A model generated the notes under the pieces. That model did no database searches. It saw only the letters and a program-made list of their open reading frames with translations, and had not been told where the DNA came from. Shown piece by piece: positions 8,649 through 17,669 of a stretch of 64,000 bases of DNA. The position numbers were made by a program, and so were the translations under genes. The stretch comes from Terriglobia bacterium (lineage in GTDB: Bacteria; Acidobacteriota; Terriglobia; JAIQFV01): positions 186,001-250,000 of the forward strand of contig JAIQFV010000006.1 in NCBI GenBank assembly GCA_020073085.1, read 5' to 3'. How positions within the stretch are numbered: the stretch's first letter is position 1; each line of letters opens with the position of its first letter.

Positions 8649-9806
8649 ATGAGGACTGTGAACTTCATTATTTTTCTGGGAATCTTTTTTTCTATTTACG
8701 GATTGGTGAATTTCTATATTTTTGTTCGAGGCTGGCAATCCATCCCGCCGGGTTCCACCCTCCGAAGTGCCTATGCGATTGTATTCTGGGTGCTCGCGCT
8801 CGCTTTCATCCTTGGACGGACACTGGAAAACATGTGGCCTTCCCCACTCAGCGATCTATTCGTCTGGATGGGTTCATTCTGGATTGCGGCGATGATTTAT
8901 TTCTTCATCGCCTGTGTGGTGTTTGACCTCCTGCGGCTCGTCCACCACTTCCGCCCTTTTTTCCCGCCTCCGGTGATGGCCTATTACACACAATCAAAGT
9001 ATGTCGCCGCGGCGGGGACCATCGGCCTGGTGGCCCTCCTGCTTTTGGCGGGACACATCAACGCCTTGATCCCGAGGGTCAAAACACTTGAGCTCACCAT
9101 TCCCAAGAAGGTGGAGGGCATGAAGAGTGTCAACATCGTGGCGGCCTCCGATATCCATCTGGGAACGATTGTGGGCCGGCAACGCTTCGACCAGGTTGTG
9201 GAGAAGATCAACAGTCTCGCTCCTGATATCGTCCTGCTGGCGGGCGACATCGTGGATGAGGACCTGGCCCCTGTCATCAAGCAAAACCTCGGGGAGGCGC
9301 TCCGGAACATCAAGCCCCGGTACGGGGTGTATGCGATCACGGGGAATCACGAATACTTCGGAGGGGTCGAGGCTGCCTGCACTTACCTCGAGGAACACAA
9401 TGTCGTGATGTTGCGGGACCGGGCGGTGAAAGTGAATGGGACTTTCTTCCTCGTGGGCAGGGAGGACCGTTCCTACAACCACCGCATGGGCAGACAGCGG
9501 AAAACCCTGAAGGAATTGATGGCCGGGGTGGACCGCCAGTTCCCCGTGATCCTGATGGATCATCAGCCCTTCCGCCTGAACGAGGCCGTGGATCAGGGTG
9601 TTGATTTGCAGATTTCCGGACACACACACCACGGGCAATTGTGGCCTGTGAATTACATTATCCAAGCCCTTTTTGAACTGGGATGGGGCTACCGGAAGAT
9701 CGGGAACACTCATGTCTATGTTTCCAGTGGACTCGGCACCTGGGGGCCTCCCGTTCGAATTGGCAACCGCCCTGAGATTGTCAATATTCGATTGCATTTC
9801 CAATAG
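8649..9806 (+). CDS. Membrane-anchored metallophosphoesterase (YkuE-like)
   Basis: The first 150 residues hold about four hydrophobic segments, for example FIIFLGIFFSIYGLVNFYIF near 6-25 and AGTIGLVALLLLAGHINALI near 118-137. A calcineurin-like metallophosphoesterase domain follows with all the family motifs: SDIHLG (D168, H170), LLAGDIVDE, TGNHEYFGG and SGHTHHGQLWP. The domain binds two metal ions and hydrolyses phosphoesters. Related YkuE/LpxH-like membrane enzymes act on phospholipid or UDP-sugar derivatives at the membrane, but the substrate here is not determinable. It stands alone between an alcohol dehydrogenase and a radical SAM gene. Confidence 0.9.
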   Translation: MRTVNFIIFLGIFFSIYGLVNFYIFVRGWQSIPPGSTLRSAYAIVFWVLALAFILGRTLENMWPSPLSDLFVWMGSFWIAAMIYFFIACVVFDLLRLVHHFRPFFPPPVMAYYTQSKYVAAAGTIGLVALLLLAGHINALIPRVKTLELTIPKKVEGMKSVNIVAASDIHLGTIVGRQRFDQVVEKINSLAPDIVLLAGDIVDEDLAPVIKQNLGEALRNIKPRYGVYAITGNHEYFGGVEAACTYLEEHNVVMLRDRAVKVNGTFFLVGREDRSYNHRMGRQRKTLKELMAGVDRQFPVILMDHQPFRLNEAVDQGVDLQISGHTHHGQLWPVNYIIQALFELGWGYRKIGNTHVYVSSGLGTWGPPVRIGNRPEIVNIRLHFQ

Positions 9807-10077
9807 TGGGTTTCCACAAAGAGACCCGAAGATCTCCCTGACGTCCCTGAACCGGATGAATCCGAACCAAGCCACCTTTTGATGGGTTCTATTCATGAGT
9901 GTTCAATTGTGAACAGACAGGACAGTGTATTCAGATGCTATTATGGTGTCGTCCAGAATGACTCGAGAGGTGAAATTTATCACTTGCTCAGTTTTTGTTT
10001 GAACTCTTTTCCGTTAAAGCGCATGATGTCCTCTTTTTTCTGGAGGCAATCCCCATCTTAAAACTCAGAGGTCGTCA

Positions 10078-12066
10078 GTGAACGATACTACTATGGTTGC
10101 GGCCGCCGCGCGCCGCATTAACCTGTTTCTTATCAAGCCTTCGAATTATGATGACGATGGATACGTTGTCACGCATTTTCGTGGGGTTCTGCCTTCCAAC
10201 ACGCTGAGCTGTCTGGCGGCACTTACCGAGGACGTCCTCAAGAGAAAGACGCTTGGAGAAGGGCTCGATATACGGGTGCATCTCCTTGATGAGACCGTCC
10301 AAAAAATCCCCGTCAAGAAAATCTGCCGCACGGCCAGGCGTTCCAAATCACAGACGATCGTGTGCCTGGTGGGTGTGCAATCCAATCAATTCCCGCGTGC
10401 GTCCGATCTGGCGCGCCAGTTTCGGGCTGGGAATTGCACGGTCCTGATTGGCGGGTTTCACGTCAGCGGATACCTCGCCATGCTGCCCCAGATTCCACCT
10501 GAAATTCAGGGACTGATGGATGCCGGGGTTTCCATTGTCAAGGGTGAAGTGGAGGAGACCTGGGCGGGGATCTTGAAGGATGCCCTCGAAGGGAAGCTGA
10601 AGCCGCTCTACGATTTTGTCGACGACAAACCGGATCTCTACGACAAACCCATCCCGCTGATCGACACAAGGCTGCTGAAGCGGTTCATGGCCTCGAATTT
10701 TGGAACTATTGATTGCGGGCGTGGCTGTCCGTTCAATTGCAGCTTCTGCACCATTATCAACGTCCAGGGTCGCAAGATGCGCGTTCGCTCGGCCGAGTGT
10801 ATTGCCACCGCCATCCGTGAAAACTGGCACCGCAGCAAGGTGGATTTTTATTTCTTTACCGACGACAATTTTGCCCGCAATCTCCAATGGGAAAAAATCT
10901 TTGATGCCTTGATCGACTTACGTGAGAAAGAAAACATCGACCTCCGCTTCATGATGCAGGTAGACGTGCTCTCTTACAAGATCAAGAACTTCGTTGAGAA
11001 AGCGCGCCGGGCGGGTTGTACGCAGGTGTTTATCGGCATGGAATCGATCAACCCCGAAAGCCTGAAAGATGCCGCCAAGGCGCAAAATCAGGCCGCTGAT
11101 TATGGCAATTTGATCCAGGCATGGCACGACGTTGAAATTGCCACGCATGTCGGCTACATCCTGGGATTTCCGCACGATTCGCCGGAGTCCGTGCGGCAGG
11201 ACCTGCAACGGCTGATGCATGAAATCAAGGTGGAGCAGGCGTCATTTTTCCTCCTCACCCCCCTGCCGGGATCGCGCGATCACCTGGAGATGACCCAGCG
11301 CGGCGAATACATGGACAGCGACTACAACAAGTTTGATTCCATCCACGAGACCATGCAGTATCCCCATTTTCCCGCGCCGGGCTCGCTCAAGGCGATGTAT
11401 TTTGAAGCCTGGGAGACTTTTTACAGCTTTGAAAACATGAAGCGCATCTTGTCACGCTCGTCACCAAGGAACTACTGGAATATTCTTCGCAACTTCATCT
11501 GGTACAAAAATGCGGCCCTGATTGAACGGCGTCATCCCATGATGGGCGGATTTTTCCGGCGCAAAAGCCGCCAGACAATTCGTCCCGGTTATCCGGTCCC
11601 TTCCCGGTGGGCTTTTTACAAGATGCGGGTGCGTGAGATCCGCGCTTATCTGACGGCCATGGTCAAATTGATTCTGGAGATGGAGGAATTGTGGCTCCAG
11701 ACCCGTGTCCGCAGCGAATCGGAACAGCGCGTCGTCGAGGAGCTGAGCCGTTTGCGGGCCTCGGCTCGCCGTCGCCTGAGCCTGGCTGAAATCCAGCTGG
11801 CCCACGCCCGGGCTCGGATTCACGTGCCCACGATCCGGGTCCCTTCAAAGGTCACGCTGTACTGGCAGAACTGGCATCTCTGGATGGCCAGCCGCAAGGT
11901 GTACACACGGGCGGATATTGATGAATGCTGGCAGTCGGTGGTGCAGAATATTCGGCAGAGACGAATTCTCCGGATCTCACCGTTCCGGGTTCTCACCAAC
12001 ATGTGGCTTGATTTTCAAGTCACCTTGATGTTCGCCTTCGCCATTCTCAGGGCGCGGGAAGAGTAA
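10078..12066 (+). CDS. Cobalamin-binding-type radical SAM protein of unknown substrate
   Basis: This 662-residue protein has a cluster motif CGRGCPFNCSFC with C217, C221 and C224. An N-terminal Rossmann-like region (residues 15-190, including VCLVGVQSNQFPRASDLARQF and LIGGFHVSG) matches the B12-binding domain position of class B radical SAM enzymes. These usually methylate unreactive carbons or rearrange lipids and cofactors. The radical domain continues through FFTDDNFARN, QVFIGMESINPESL and VGYILGFPHDSPESV. The last 250 residues are unusual, rich in Trp, Arg and long helices, and end in a hydrophobic stretch that may touch the membrane. The start is GTG 10078 with AGAGG upstream, or ATG 10093. 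No obvious pathway partner is adjacent, and B12 binding should be tested because the usual DxHxxG motif is not evident. Confidence 0.8.
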   Translation: MNDTTMVAAAARRINLFLIKPSNYDDDGYVVTHFRGVLPSNTLSCLAALTEDVLKRKTLGEGLDIRVHLLDETVQKIPVKKICRTARRSKSQTIVCLVGVQSNQFPRASDLARQFRAGNCTVLIGGFHVSGYLAMLPQIPPEIQGLMDAGVSIVKGEVEETWAGILKDALEGKLKPLYDFVDDKPDLYDKPIPLIDTRLLKRFMASNFGTIDCGRGCPFNCSFCTIINVQGRKMRVRSAECIATAIRENWHRSKVDFYFFTDDNFARNLQWEKIFDALIDLREKENIDLRFMMQVDVLSYKIKNFVEKARRAGCTQVFIGMESINPESLKDAAKAQNQAADYGNLIQAWHDVEIATHVGYILGFPHDSPESVRQDLQRLMHEIKVEQASFFLLTPLPGSRDHLEMTQRGEYMDSDYNKFDSIHETMQYPHFPAPGSLKAMYFEAWETFYSFENMKRILSRSSPRNYWNILRNFIWYKNAALIERRHPMMGGFFRRKSRQTIRPGYPVPSRWAFYKMRVREIRAYLTAMVKLILEMEELWLQTRVRSESEQRVVEELSRLRASARRRLSLAEIQLAHARARIHVPTIRVPSKVTLYWQNWHLWMASRKVYTRADIDECWQSVVQNIRQRRILRISPFRVLTNMWLDFQVTLMFAFAILRAREE

Positions 12067-12070
12067 GTTC

Positions 12071-12586
12071 GTAGTAACGACTTCAGTCGTTATCACGCAA
12101 CTCAATGAGTCCCGGAAACGACTGAAGTCGTCACTACAGAGCCCGCCATCCTCGGAGACGACTAAGGTCGTTACTACGTGGCACGCCACTCCCGGAAACG
12201 ACTGAAGTCGTTACTACAAACCCAATTACCCTCGAATCGGGAGTAGTAACGACTTCAGTCGTTATCACGCAACTCAATGAGTTCCGGAAACGACTGAAGT
12301 CGTCACTACAAAGCCCGCCATCCTCGGAGACGACTAAGGTCGTTACTACGTGGCACGCCACTCCCGGAAACGACTAAAGTCGTTACTACAAAGCCAATTA
12401 CCCTCGAATCGGGAGTAGTAACGACTTCAGTCGTTATCACGCAACTCAATGAGTTCCGGAAACGACTGAAGTCGTCACTACAGAGCCCGCCATCCTCGGA
12501 GACCACTAAAGTCGTTACTACGTGGCACGCCACTCCCGGAAACGACTGAAGTCGTCACTACAAACCCAATTACCCTCGAATCGGGA
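12071..12586. repeat. Three exact-length 172-bp tandem repeats packed with palindromes
   Basis: Units start at 12071, 12243 and 12415, each exactly 172 bp, and differ only at scattered positions. Each unit contains four copies of an imperfect palindrome built on AACGACTTCAGTCGTT: one in one orientation and three reversed, giving twelve in all. The array fills the space between two convergent genes. Each unit ends with CTCGAATCGGGA, the sequence that in the third copy also encodes the last residues of the thioesterase gene. The array therefore seems to have grown by duplicating a segment that included that gene end. Reading frames of about 75 codons inside the array are by-products of the repeat. 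Confidence 0.95.
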
Positions 12587-13013
12587 TGGGCCGCCGGTTG
12601 TCATCCACGCACACGTAAGTGACTTCAGCCTCGGTCACTCTCACCTTTTCGTGCTTCTTCCGGTATCGTTCCGCAAACACTTCCACCTTCACAGTCACCG
12701 AAGTTCTTCCGACGCGCAGCGTCCGCGCATAAAAACTCACCACGTCGCCCACGAAGACCGGCTCATGGAAAACGACCTCCTTCATGGCGACCGTGACAAA
12801 GCGCTGGGGGGCGTGCTTATGGGCCTCAATTCCCCCGGCGATGTCCAGGTAGCTCAGGATCACGCCCCCGAAGATCGTCCCATTGGGATTGGTATCCCGG
12901 GGCATCAGACTGACTCGGATGGCGAGATCATCCTCACTTGAGGGCGAACCTCCAGCCGATTTGGGCCTGCCTTGATCCTGATCCATGGATTTGTTATCCA
13001 CGGGAGTCTCCAT
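12570..13013 (-). CDS. Acyl-CoA thioesterase, hotdog fold (YciA/ACOT-like)
   Basis: This 147-residue protein matches the YciA/BACH-type acyl-CoA hydrolases: [21 protein letters not shown] (about 44-64) includes the catalytic Asp region, and [19 protein letters not shown] and the [10 protein letters not shown] strand follow. These enzymes hydrolyse acyl-CoA to free acid and CoA in the cytoplasm. The start codon lies 15 bases after the stop of the upstream secreted-protein gene, so the two are probably cotranscribed. The final codons (IPIRG and TAA) lie inside the third 172-bp repeat unit. The N-terminal 30 residues are hydrophilic and probably disordered. Confidence 0.87.
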   Translation of the reverse strand: METPVDNKSMDQDQGRPKSAGGSPSSEDDLAIRVSLMPRDTNPNGTIFGGVILSYLDIAGGIEAHKHAPQRFVTVAMKEVVFHEPVFVGDVVSFYARTLRVGRTSVTVKVEVFAERYRKKHEKVRVTEAEVTYVCVDDNRRPIPIRG

Positions 13014-13028
13014 TGACCTTGAACCGAA

Positions 13029-14234
13029 CTATCGCACCCTGACCAACAACTCGTAGTAGGAGCCGCGGGTGCTGGTCCCATTCGTACTTCCGTGTTCGAT
13101 AATGTAAGTCCCTGTAGTCGGGACGACAAACCGGACAAAGGGGTCTCTCAGTCCGGTGGAAAAGTCATCATTCTCGGCCAGGGTCGCCCCCGAAGAGTTC
13201 TTGATCTCTATGACGTCATCGAGCGGGGAGCCAATCAAATCCGCAACCGCGAGGACATACAGAGTTTGCCCTGCCTGCAGGCTCATTGAGAAGTTATCTG
13301 CATCGGCACTTCCATTCGGGGCAATCATGGTGCCGATGATTCTCGCCGGCAGGGTGATGGGCTGGGCAGAGCCGACGGAGTCGTTCTCCTCGCGGTCATA
13401 GAAGATATTGTATCCAAGGGTTGAATCGGGGTTGACGCCGACGGTCGAAAAAGTGTCTCCCGCAGGGCCGGAAACATCGCGCAACGCCACGATGGTGACG
13501 TTGACATTGCTCGAGAACCGGACCGTGCCGTGAAACAGCGCGGGGAAGGTTGTGTCCGGAAAGATTTGATTCAGAAACAAGGCCGTCTGATGGTTGGAGC
13601 TTACACTGAAGAGCTTCTGGTTGATCTGGGCGCCCGTGCGGTTGAATAAGGTCGCCGTAATGTCCGTGTCGGCGCCGCTGAAATTGGCGATGGCAATGCC
13701 CGTGTTGGTGTTGGTCCCTGTCTCTGGAAAGTTGGTGGCGACGTCGGCGTCAAAGGAAAAAAGCGTCGCTCCCGTGCTGGGGAGAACCCCGGCTTCCGCG
13801 GTGACGATGATTGGAAGGCGACTGGTGTTCAGGACGTCAAAGACCTCGGAGACCTCGAGGGGAGCAGTTGAGGTAATTTTGCACCATCCCACGGTAAGCG
13901 GCGCGACCGCCCCCGTAAAGAAATGTGCCGTCTCACCCGCTTGAAGAGTGAAGGTCGTGGACGAGAGAGTGCCCGCCGCATCGGCTCGGTCAAAACTTCG
14001 AAAGTCAACAACAAAGGGGGTTCCATTTGACTTCGTAAAGGTCATGGTGATCGTGTTGGGGGTGCCGAGCGCGTTGTTCAGGAAGAACTGGCTGGCGAAG
14101 GCTGTGCCTCCGCTGACGCCGTCGGCGACCTGGGGAAAGAAGTAGACGGACCCTTGCGCCCACAGACACGATCCCCAGACTGCCAACACAAGAAACACCC
14201 CAATACCGATTTTCGAGGTACGTTTGACAAACAT
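13029..14234 (-). CDS. Secreted beta-sandwich protein with C-terminal PPC domain
   Basis: This 401-residue protein starts at ATG 14234, which has a near-perfect AAAGGAG site. It begins with a signal peptide (IGIGVFLVLAVWGSCLWAQG). The first ~260 residues are a beta-rich region beginning YFFPQVADGVSGG, with repeated segments such as VGWCKITSTAPLEVSEVFD and GIAIANFSGADTDITATLFN. The last ~110 residues resemble a bacterial pre-peptidase C-terminal (PPC) domain (DSVGSAQPITLPARIIGTM, then DADNFSMSLQAGQTLYV). The N-terminal region is similar in order and motifs to the protein at 51335-52273. The role is unknown; a cell-surface or secreted adhesion or matrix role is only a guess. It probably shares a transcript with the thioesterase. 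Confidence 0.8.
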   Translation of the reverse strand: MFVKRTSKIGIGVFLVLAVWGSCLWAQGSVYFFPQVADGVSGGTAFASQFFLNNALGTPNTITMTFTKSNGTPFVVDFRSFDRADAAGTLSSTTFTLQAGETAHFFTGAVAPLTVGWCKITSTAPLEVSEVFDVLNTSRLPIIVTAEAGVLPSTGATLFSFDADVATNFPETGTNTNTGIAIANFSGADTDITATLFNRTGAQINQKLFSVSSNHQTALFLNQIFPDTTFPALFHGTVRFSSNVNVTIVALRDVSGPAGDTFSTVGVNPDSTLGYNIFYDREENDSVGSAQPITLPARIIGTMIAPNGSADADNFSMSLQAGQTLYVLAVADLIGSPLDDVIEIKNSSGATLAENDDFSTGLRDPFVRFVVPTTGTYIIEHGSTNGTSTRGSYYELLVRVR

Positions 14235-14601
14235 GGTGTACTCCTTTGAGAGACGCTGCGGCCTTGCCGGCGTGGCGTCAGTGGATTGATTAATTGTGAA
14301 GAGTATGAGGGGCAGAGGACTCGAGAGAAAGTTCCAGTGGCGGCGGAAATCGGACCAAGAGCTCAGAAAGAACAATCTTCAAATCGCTTTTGACCGAGGG
14401 AATCCCCCCTCCGAGCGGCTCCTCCCCAGGGGGACCAACAAGTCCTCCGGGGTGAAAACCGTGTTGAGGCCAGAGCTTAACGCATCTTGGGGGATCGTAT
14501 CAATCTATTTGACAGTTTGAAGGAAGGAACATCAAGTGAATTTCGATCAAGAGGAGGGCAGGGGTTCTCGGTAGACAGGAATGGGGCGGGAATCTGCGGG
14601 T
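14235..14601. other. Intergenic region upstream of the secreted-protein gene
   Basis: These 367 bases lie between two minus-strand genes and should hold the promoter of the secreted protein. No hairpin with a T-run and no coding signal was seen. Confidence 0.5.
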
Positions 14602-17352
14602 TCAATTCAGCTGATTCATCTTGTTCCGAACCGCCTCCGCATATTTGGAATTCGGCAGAATCGCCAGGTATTTTTCAAAGGCACTTTTTGCTTCAGCCTT
14701 GCGTTCCAGCCTGAAGTAGGTGTCGCCCAGATTGGCGTAGGCGATGGCGCGTCGAGGGTCCAGAGCGATGGCCTTTTCGAACCAACTGGCGGCTTCCTTG
14801 AATTGTTCCAGTTTGTAATACATGTACCCCACATTGTTGGCGGCCAGCGCATTGGAAGGATCCAGTTTGGACGCCGCTATAAACTCCTGGAGGGCGTCCT
14901 GGTATTTCTTTTCCTTGAAGAGGGCCATCCCGCGGTCGTTGTGAGATTTTGAATTCTCCGAAGGAGAAGAAGCGCGCGAGACATTGCGCCCTCCGTTGAG
15001 CTTGGCCAGGGTCAATTGGGCGGCGACGAGGTCTTTTTTCAACTGCCGGTTTCGCGAACTCTTGTCGGCAATCTCCTTGCGAACGCGATCGAGTTCCGAG
15101 TTGATTCGAATGGACTCCTCGTCCAGCTGGGTGGAGAGCTCGCTCAGGAATTCATTCTCATGCTTGATCTCAAATACCACCTCACCGCCCTCGCTCCCCG
15201 GCAGATTTCCAAAGGCGGGTGTCTGATGGGATAGCGACGAGACGATCGGTCCGACATAGCCCGCCAGTTCGGAAGCGGTAATAAACCCGTCCCCATTCAA
15301 ATCCGCGCGTCCCTCGAGGCCCTGCATGAGCGTCCAGGTGAATACCGAATGGCCGTTGGGGCCATTGTCGGCCACCTGCTGGTCGGCACCCCCCGCAGTC
15401 AACATCTGGCGGGCGAGGCGACGCCCCATTTCCTTGAGGAAGTTCTCGGTCGATACCGGCGCCGCTCCCATTCCCCGCGTGAGCGCGAGACCGCTGTAAC
15501 AGGAATCCATGACGAAAAAAATGTGCTTCGCCGGAATTGCTTCGGAGATATCCTGAAAATTGGTCATCGAAATGGATTGGCCCTGGTAGCTCCGGACGTC
15601 GGCCTCCACAGGGACGATATAACCGAGGTCGCGCCCATTCGGTAATTTCCGCGTGATTCCGTGTCCCGCAAAGAACACGACGACCCGGTCGTCGTGTTTC
15701 ACTTTGTCCGGGTTCGCCAGGGTATCGCCGAGAACGGAAAGGATTCGCTCCCGAGTCGCGTCTCCATTCAGCAGCGTCACGATGTTTTCCGGTTTGAACC
15801 GGTACTTCCGGATCAGGATTTCCTGGATCCCGTTGGCGTCATTGACGGCATACCGGAGCTTGGGCCAGTTCCGGTACTCATCGATCCCGATGATCACGGC
15901 CCAGCTTTCCCGGTAAAGGTTGGGCGCAGGAACCGTTTCCTGTTCGGCATTCCTCTCGGCCAAAGCGGCGGCATCTTCCACGAAGCCGGTTCCATTCCAG
16001 GAAAGGAATCGATAGCCTTCTTTCTTTAGCGTTTCCAGGACATCGGGAAGCGCTTCGAGGGTACGCCCGTGAATGTCATGAAACAAAATGATGCCTCGTC
16101 CTTCCGCATCCACCTGGCGGATGACCCGATTGGCAATCGATTTCGGGATGGGATCGGCCCAATCCTTCGAATCGATGTTCCACAACACTTCTTTCATTTT
16201 TCGGGATTCCACTGCAGCCAGGACCTTGTCGGTCTCGGCGCCATAGGGCGGCCGAAAGAGGGTTGGGGAGGTGTGTGTAACATCCTGGAGCAGGCGGCTC
16301 GTGGACTCGATCTCCTCGGCGACTTCCTTGTCGCTCAATTTGGAGAGCATGGCATGGGAGTACGTGTGGTTGGCCAGGGAGGATCCGGACTCCAGGACGT
16401 GTCGGCTGGCTGTGGCCGCCCGGGTCTGCTGAATCGAGTGATTGGGACGAATGGTGCCCAGGTTGCGACCCACTTCAAAGAAAACGGAATGGACACGGTA
16501 CTTCTTCAGGATGTCGAGGACCTGGTCGGTATACCGGGGGTGCGGGCCGTCATCAAACGTCAGGACGAGGGTCTTGGGAGGAAGACTGCGGCCGAAGACC
16601 TCCAGTTTGCTGTCGCGCTTCATGGGGCCGCGCTGTCGAGATTCTGTAATCGAGCGTGTGGCCTCGTCGTATTCGGCCAGGATCGCATCGCGGCTGAAAC
16701 GCGTCTTCAAGAAAGCGACGTATCTTCCCCAGGCCTCGCGGCGCACTGCGAGACCGCGGGTTTCAAAACGCGCGAATATCTTCTCGAGCTCCTTGTCATA
16801 CAGCGATTGGATTTCCCGGAGGCCCTGGAGGTCCCCCTCGACCCGGGCTTGAAGCTTTTCCCTGGCCGCTGGCTGGGTCTTGCTCTCGCGCAGAGCCTGG
16901 TCCACATCCTCCAGGACATCACGAAAAACCAGCTTGTCGGCGTCGTGGAGCTCCGCATTGGATTCCAGTTGATCGAGGAACTTCCCGCAGGCGGGAGGTT
17001 GGACAGCGAACTGAGAGGCATCCGCCTGCCGAATTTCTTCAGTCAGTTGATCAGAGAGCCTGGAGAGGCGCTCATGGTTTTCCTGGAAAACAATCTTACC
17101 GACGACGGAGACCCGAGCCTGCTGCGCCTCATCGACCGCGGACTCGTCCTCCACCAGGACGATCAGTTTGCGATAGGCTGTCACCATGTCGGACAGGTCC
17201 TTCTGGAAGGCGTCGACCGCCGCGACCTCGGCCTTAGGTTTTTGGGGCGCCACGGGATGGGGCGACTTGGACCTCCACACCCACACTCCAATGACAATGA
17301 GGATTAGGGCGAGACTTGCGGAAATGATGATAATTTTCTTCGGGGTCAACAT
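14602..17352 (-). CDS. Membrane-anchored NodB deacetylase - caspase - EF-hand - TPR fusion protein
   Basis: A 916-residue multidomain protein. An N-terminal transmembrane anchor (about residues 7-27) is followed by a helical region (about 45-250). A NodB deacetylase comes next: TFDDGPH at 265-271, HTYSH at 329-333 and RPPYG at 367-371. A caspase-like peptidase C14 domain begins at AVIIGIDEYRNW (485-496), with catalytic His564 in FFAGHG and Cys618 in MDSCYSG. An EF-hand loop at 684-695 (DLNGDGFITASE) has all the calcium-ligand positions. A coiled coil (about 728-785) and about three TPRs (about 800-905) finish it. The deacetylase would act on peptidoglycan or a surface glycan; the caspase dyad is intact, so proteolysis is likely. 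With one N-terminal anchor all domains would lie on the same side, most simply outside. The divergent neighbour is a kinase-TPR protein. No SD is obvious at the ATG. Confidence 0.88.
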   Translation of the reverse strand: MLTPKKIIIISASLALILIVIGVWVWRSKSPHPVAPQKPKAEVAAVDAFQKDLSDMVTAYRKLIVLVEDESAVDEAQQARVSVVGKIVFQENHERLSRLSDQLTEEIRQADASQFAVQPPACGKFLDQLESNAELHDADKLVFRDVLEDVDQALRESKTQPAAREKLQARVEGDLQGLREIQSLYDKELEKIFARFETRGLAVRREAWGRYVAFLKTRFSRDAILAEYDEATRSITESRQRGPMKRDSKLEVFGRSLPPKTLVLTFDDGPHPRYTDQVLDILKKYRVHSVFFEVGRNLGTIRPNHSIQQTRAATASRHVLESGSSLANHTYSHAMLSKLSDKEVAEEIESTSRLLQDVTHTSPTLFRPPYGAETDKVLAAVESRKMKEVLWNIDSKDWADPIPKSIANRVIRQVDAEGRGIILFHDIHGRTLEALPDVLETLKKEGYRFLSWNGTGFVEDAAALAERNAEQETVPAPNLYRESWAVIIGIDEYRNWPKLRYAVNDANGIQEILIRKYRFKPENIVTLLNGDATRERILSVLGDTLANPDKVKHDDRVVVFFAGHGITRKLPNGRDLGYIVPVEADVRSYQGQSISMTNFQDISEAIPAKHIFFVMDSCYSGLALTRGMGAAPVSTENFLKEMGRRLARQMLTAGGADQQVADNGPNGHSVFTWTLMQGLEGRADLNGDGFITASELAGYVGPIVSSLSHQTPAFGNLPGSEGGEVVFEIKHENEFLSELSTQLDEESIRINSELDRVRKEIADKSSRNRQLKKDLVAAQLTLAKLNGGRNVSRASSPSENSKSHNDRGMALFKEKKYQDALQEFIAASKLDPSNALAANNVGYMYYKLEQFKEAASWFEKAIALDPRRAIAYANLGDTYFRLERKAEAKSAFEKYLAILPNSKYAEAVRNKMNQLN

Positions 17353-17669
17353 GTGTTCGGGTGACAGTGTTTTGCTGCAGTCATCCTTTGGATTAGGTTA
17401 TCACTGGCCGTCAAAAAACTCTACTAAAAGCTCCTCGGGCGAGAGTTGTCGTCTCAAATTCGTTTGACCCGCCGAAACTGAAAGATTACCCTTCTCAGAC
17501 GCGGCCGCTGCTGGAGGGCGAAGTGATGGGTCAGGGGGCAGCAGCCGTGCGGATTCCTGAGTCGATCTGCTCGGGGTGTTCACATCCCAGCGATTCTACC
17601 GGCAAAATCGGATCAACTCGTTCGCAAACGACGGGGAGATCGATCTCAAAGACCTGCGAGAGTGACACG
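17353..17669. other. Divergent promoter region between caspase fusion and kinase
   Basis: These 317 bases separate ATG 17352 (minus) and ATG 17670 (plus) and must carry both promoters, which makes co-regulation possible. No clear operator palindrome was found. Confidence 0.5.

Noticed and set aside
11977-12533. Three similar ~70-75-residue minus-strand frames
   Set aside because: They are the tandem repeat read as protein; identity follows from the 172-bp unit.
12071-12586. Repeat array considered as CRISPR
   Set aside because: Units are 172 bp, contiguous and nearly identical; no short repeats with unique spacers and no cas genes.
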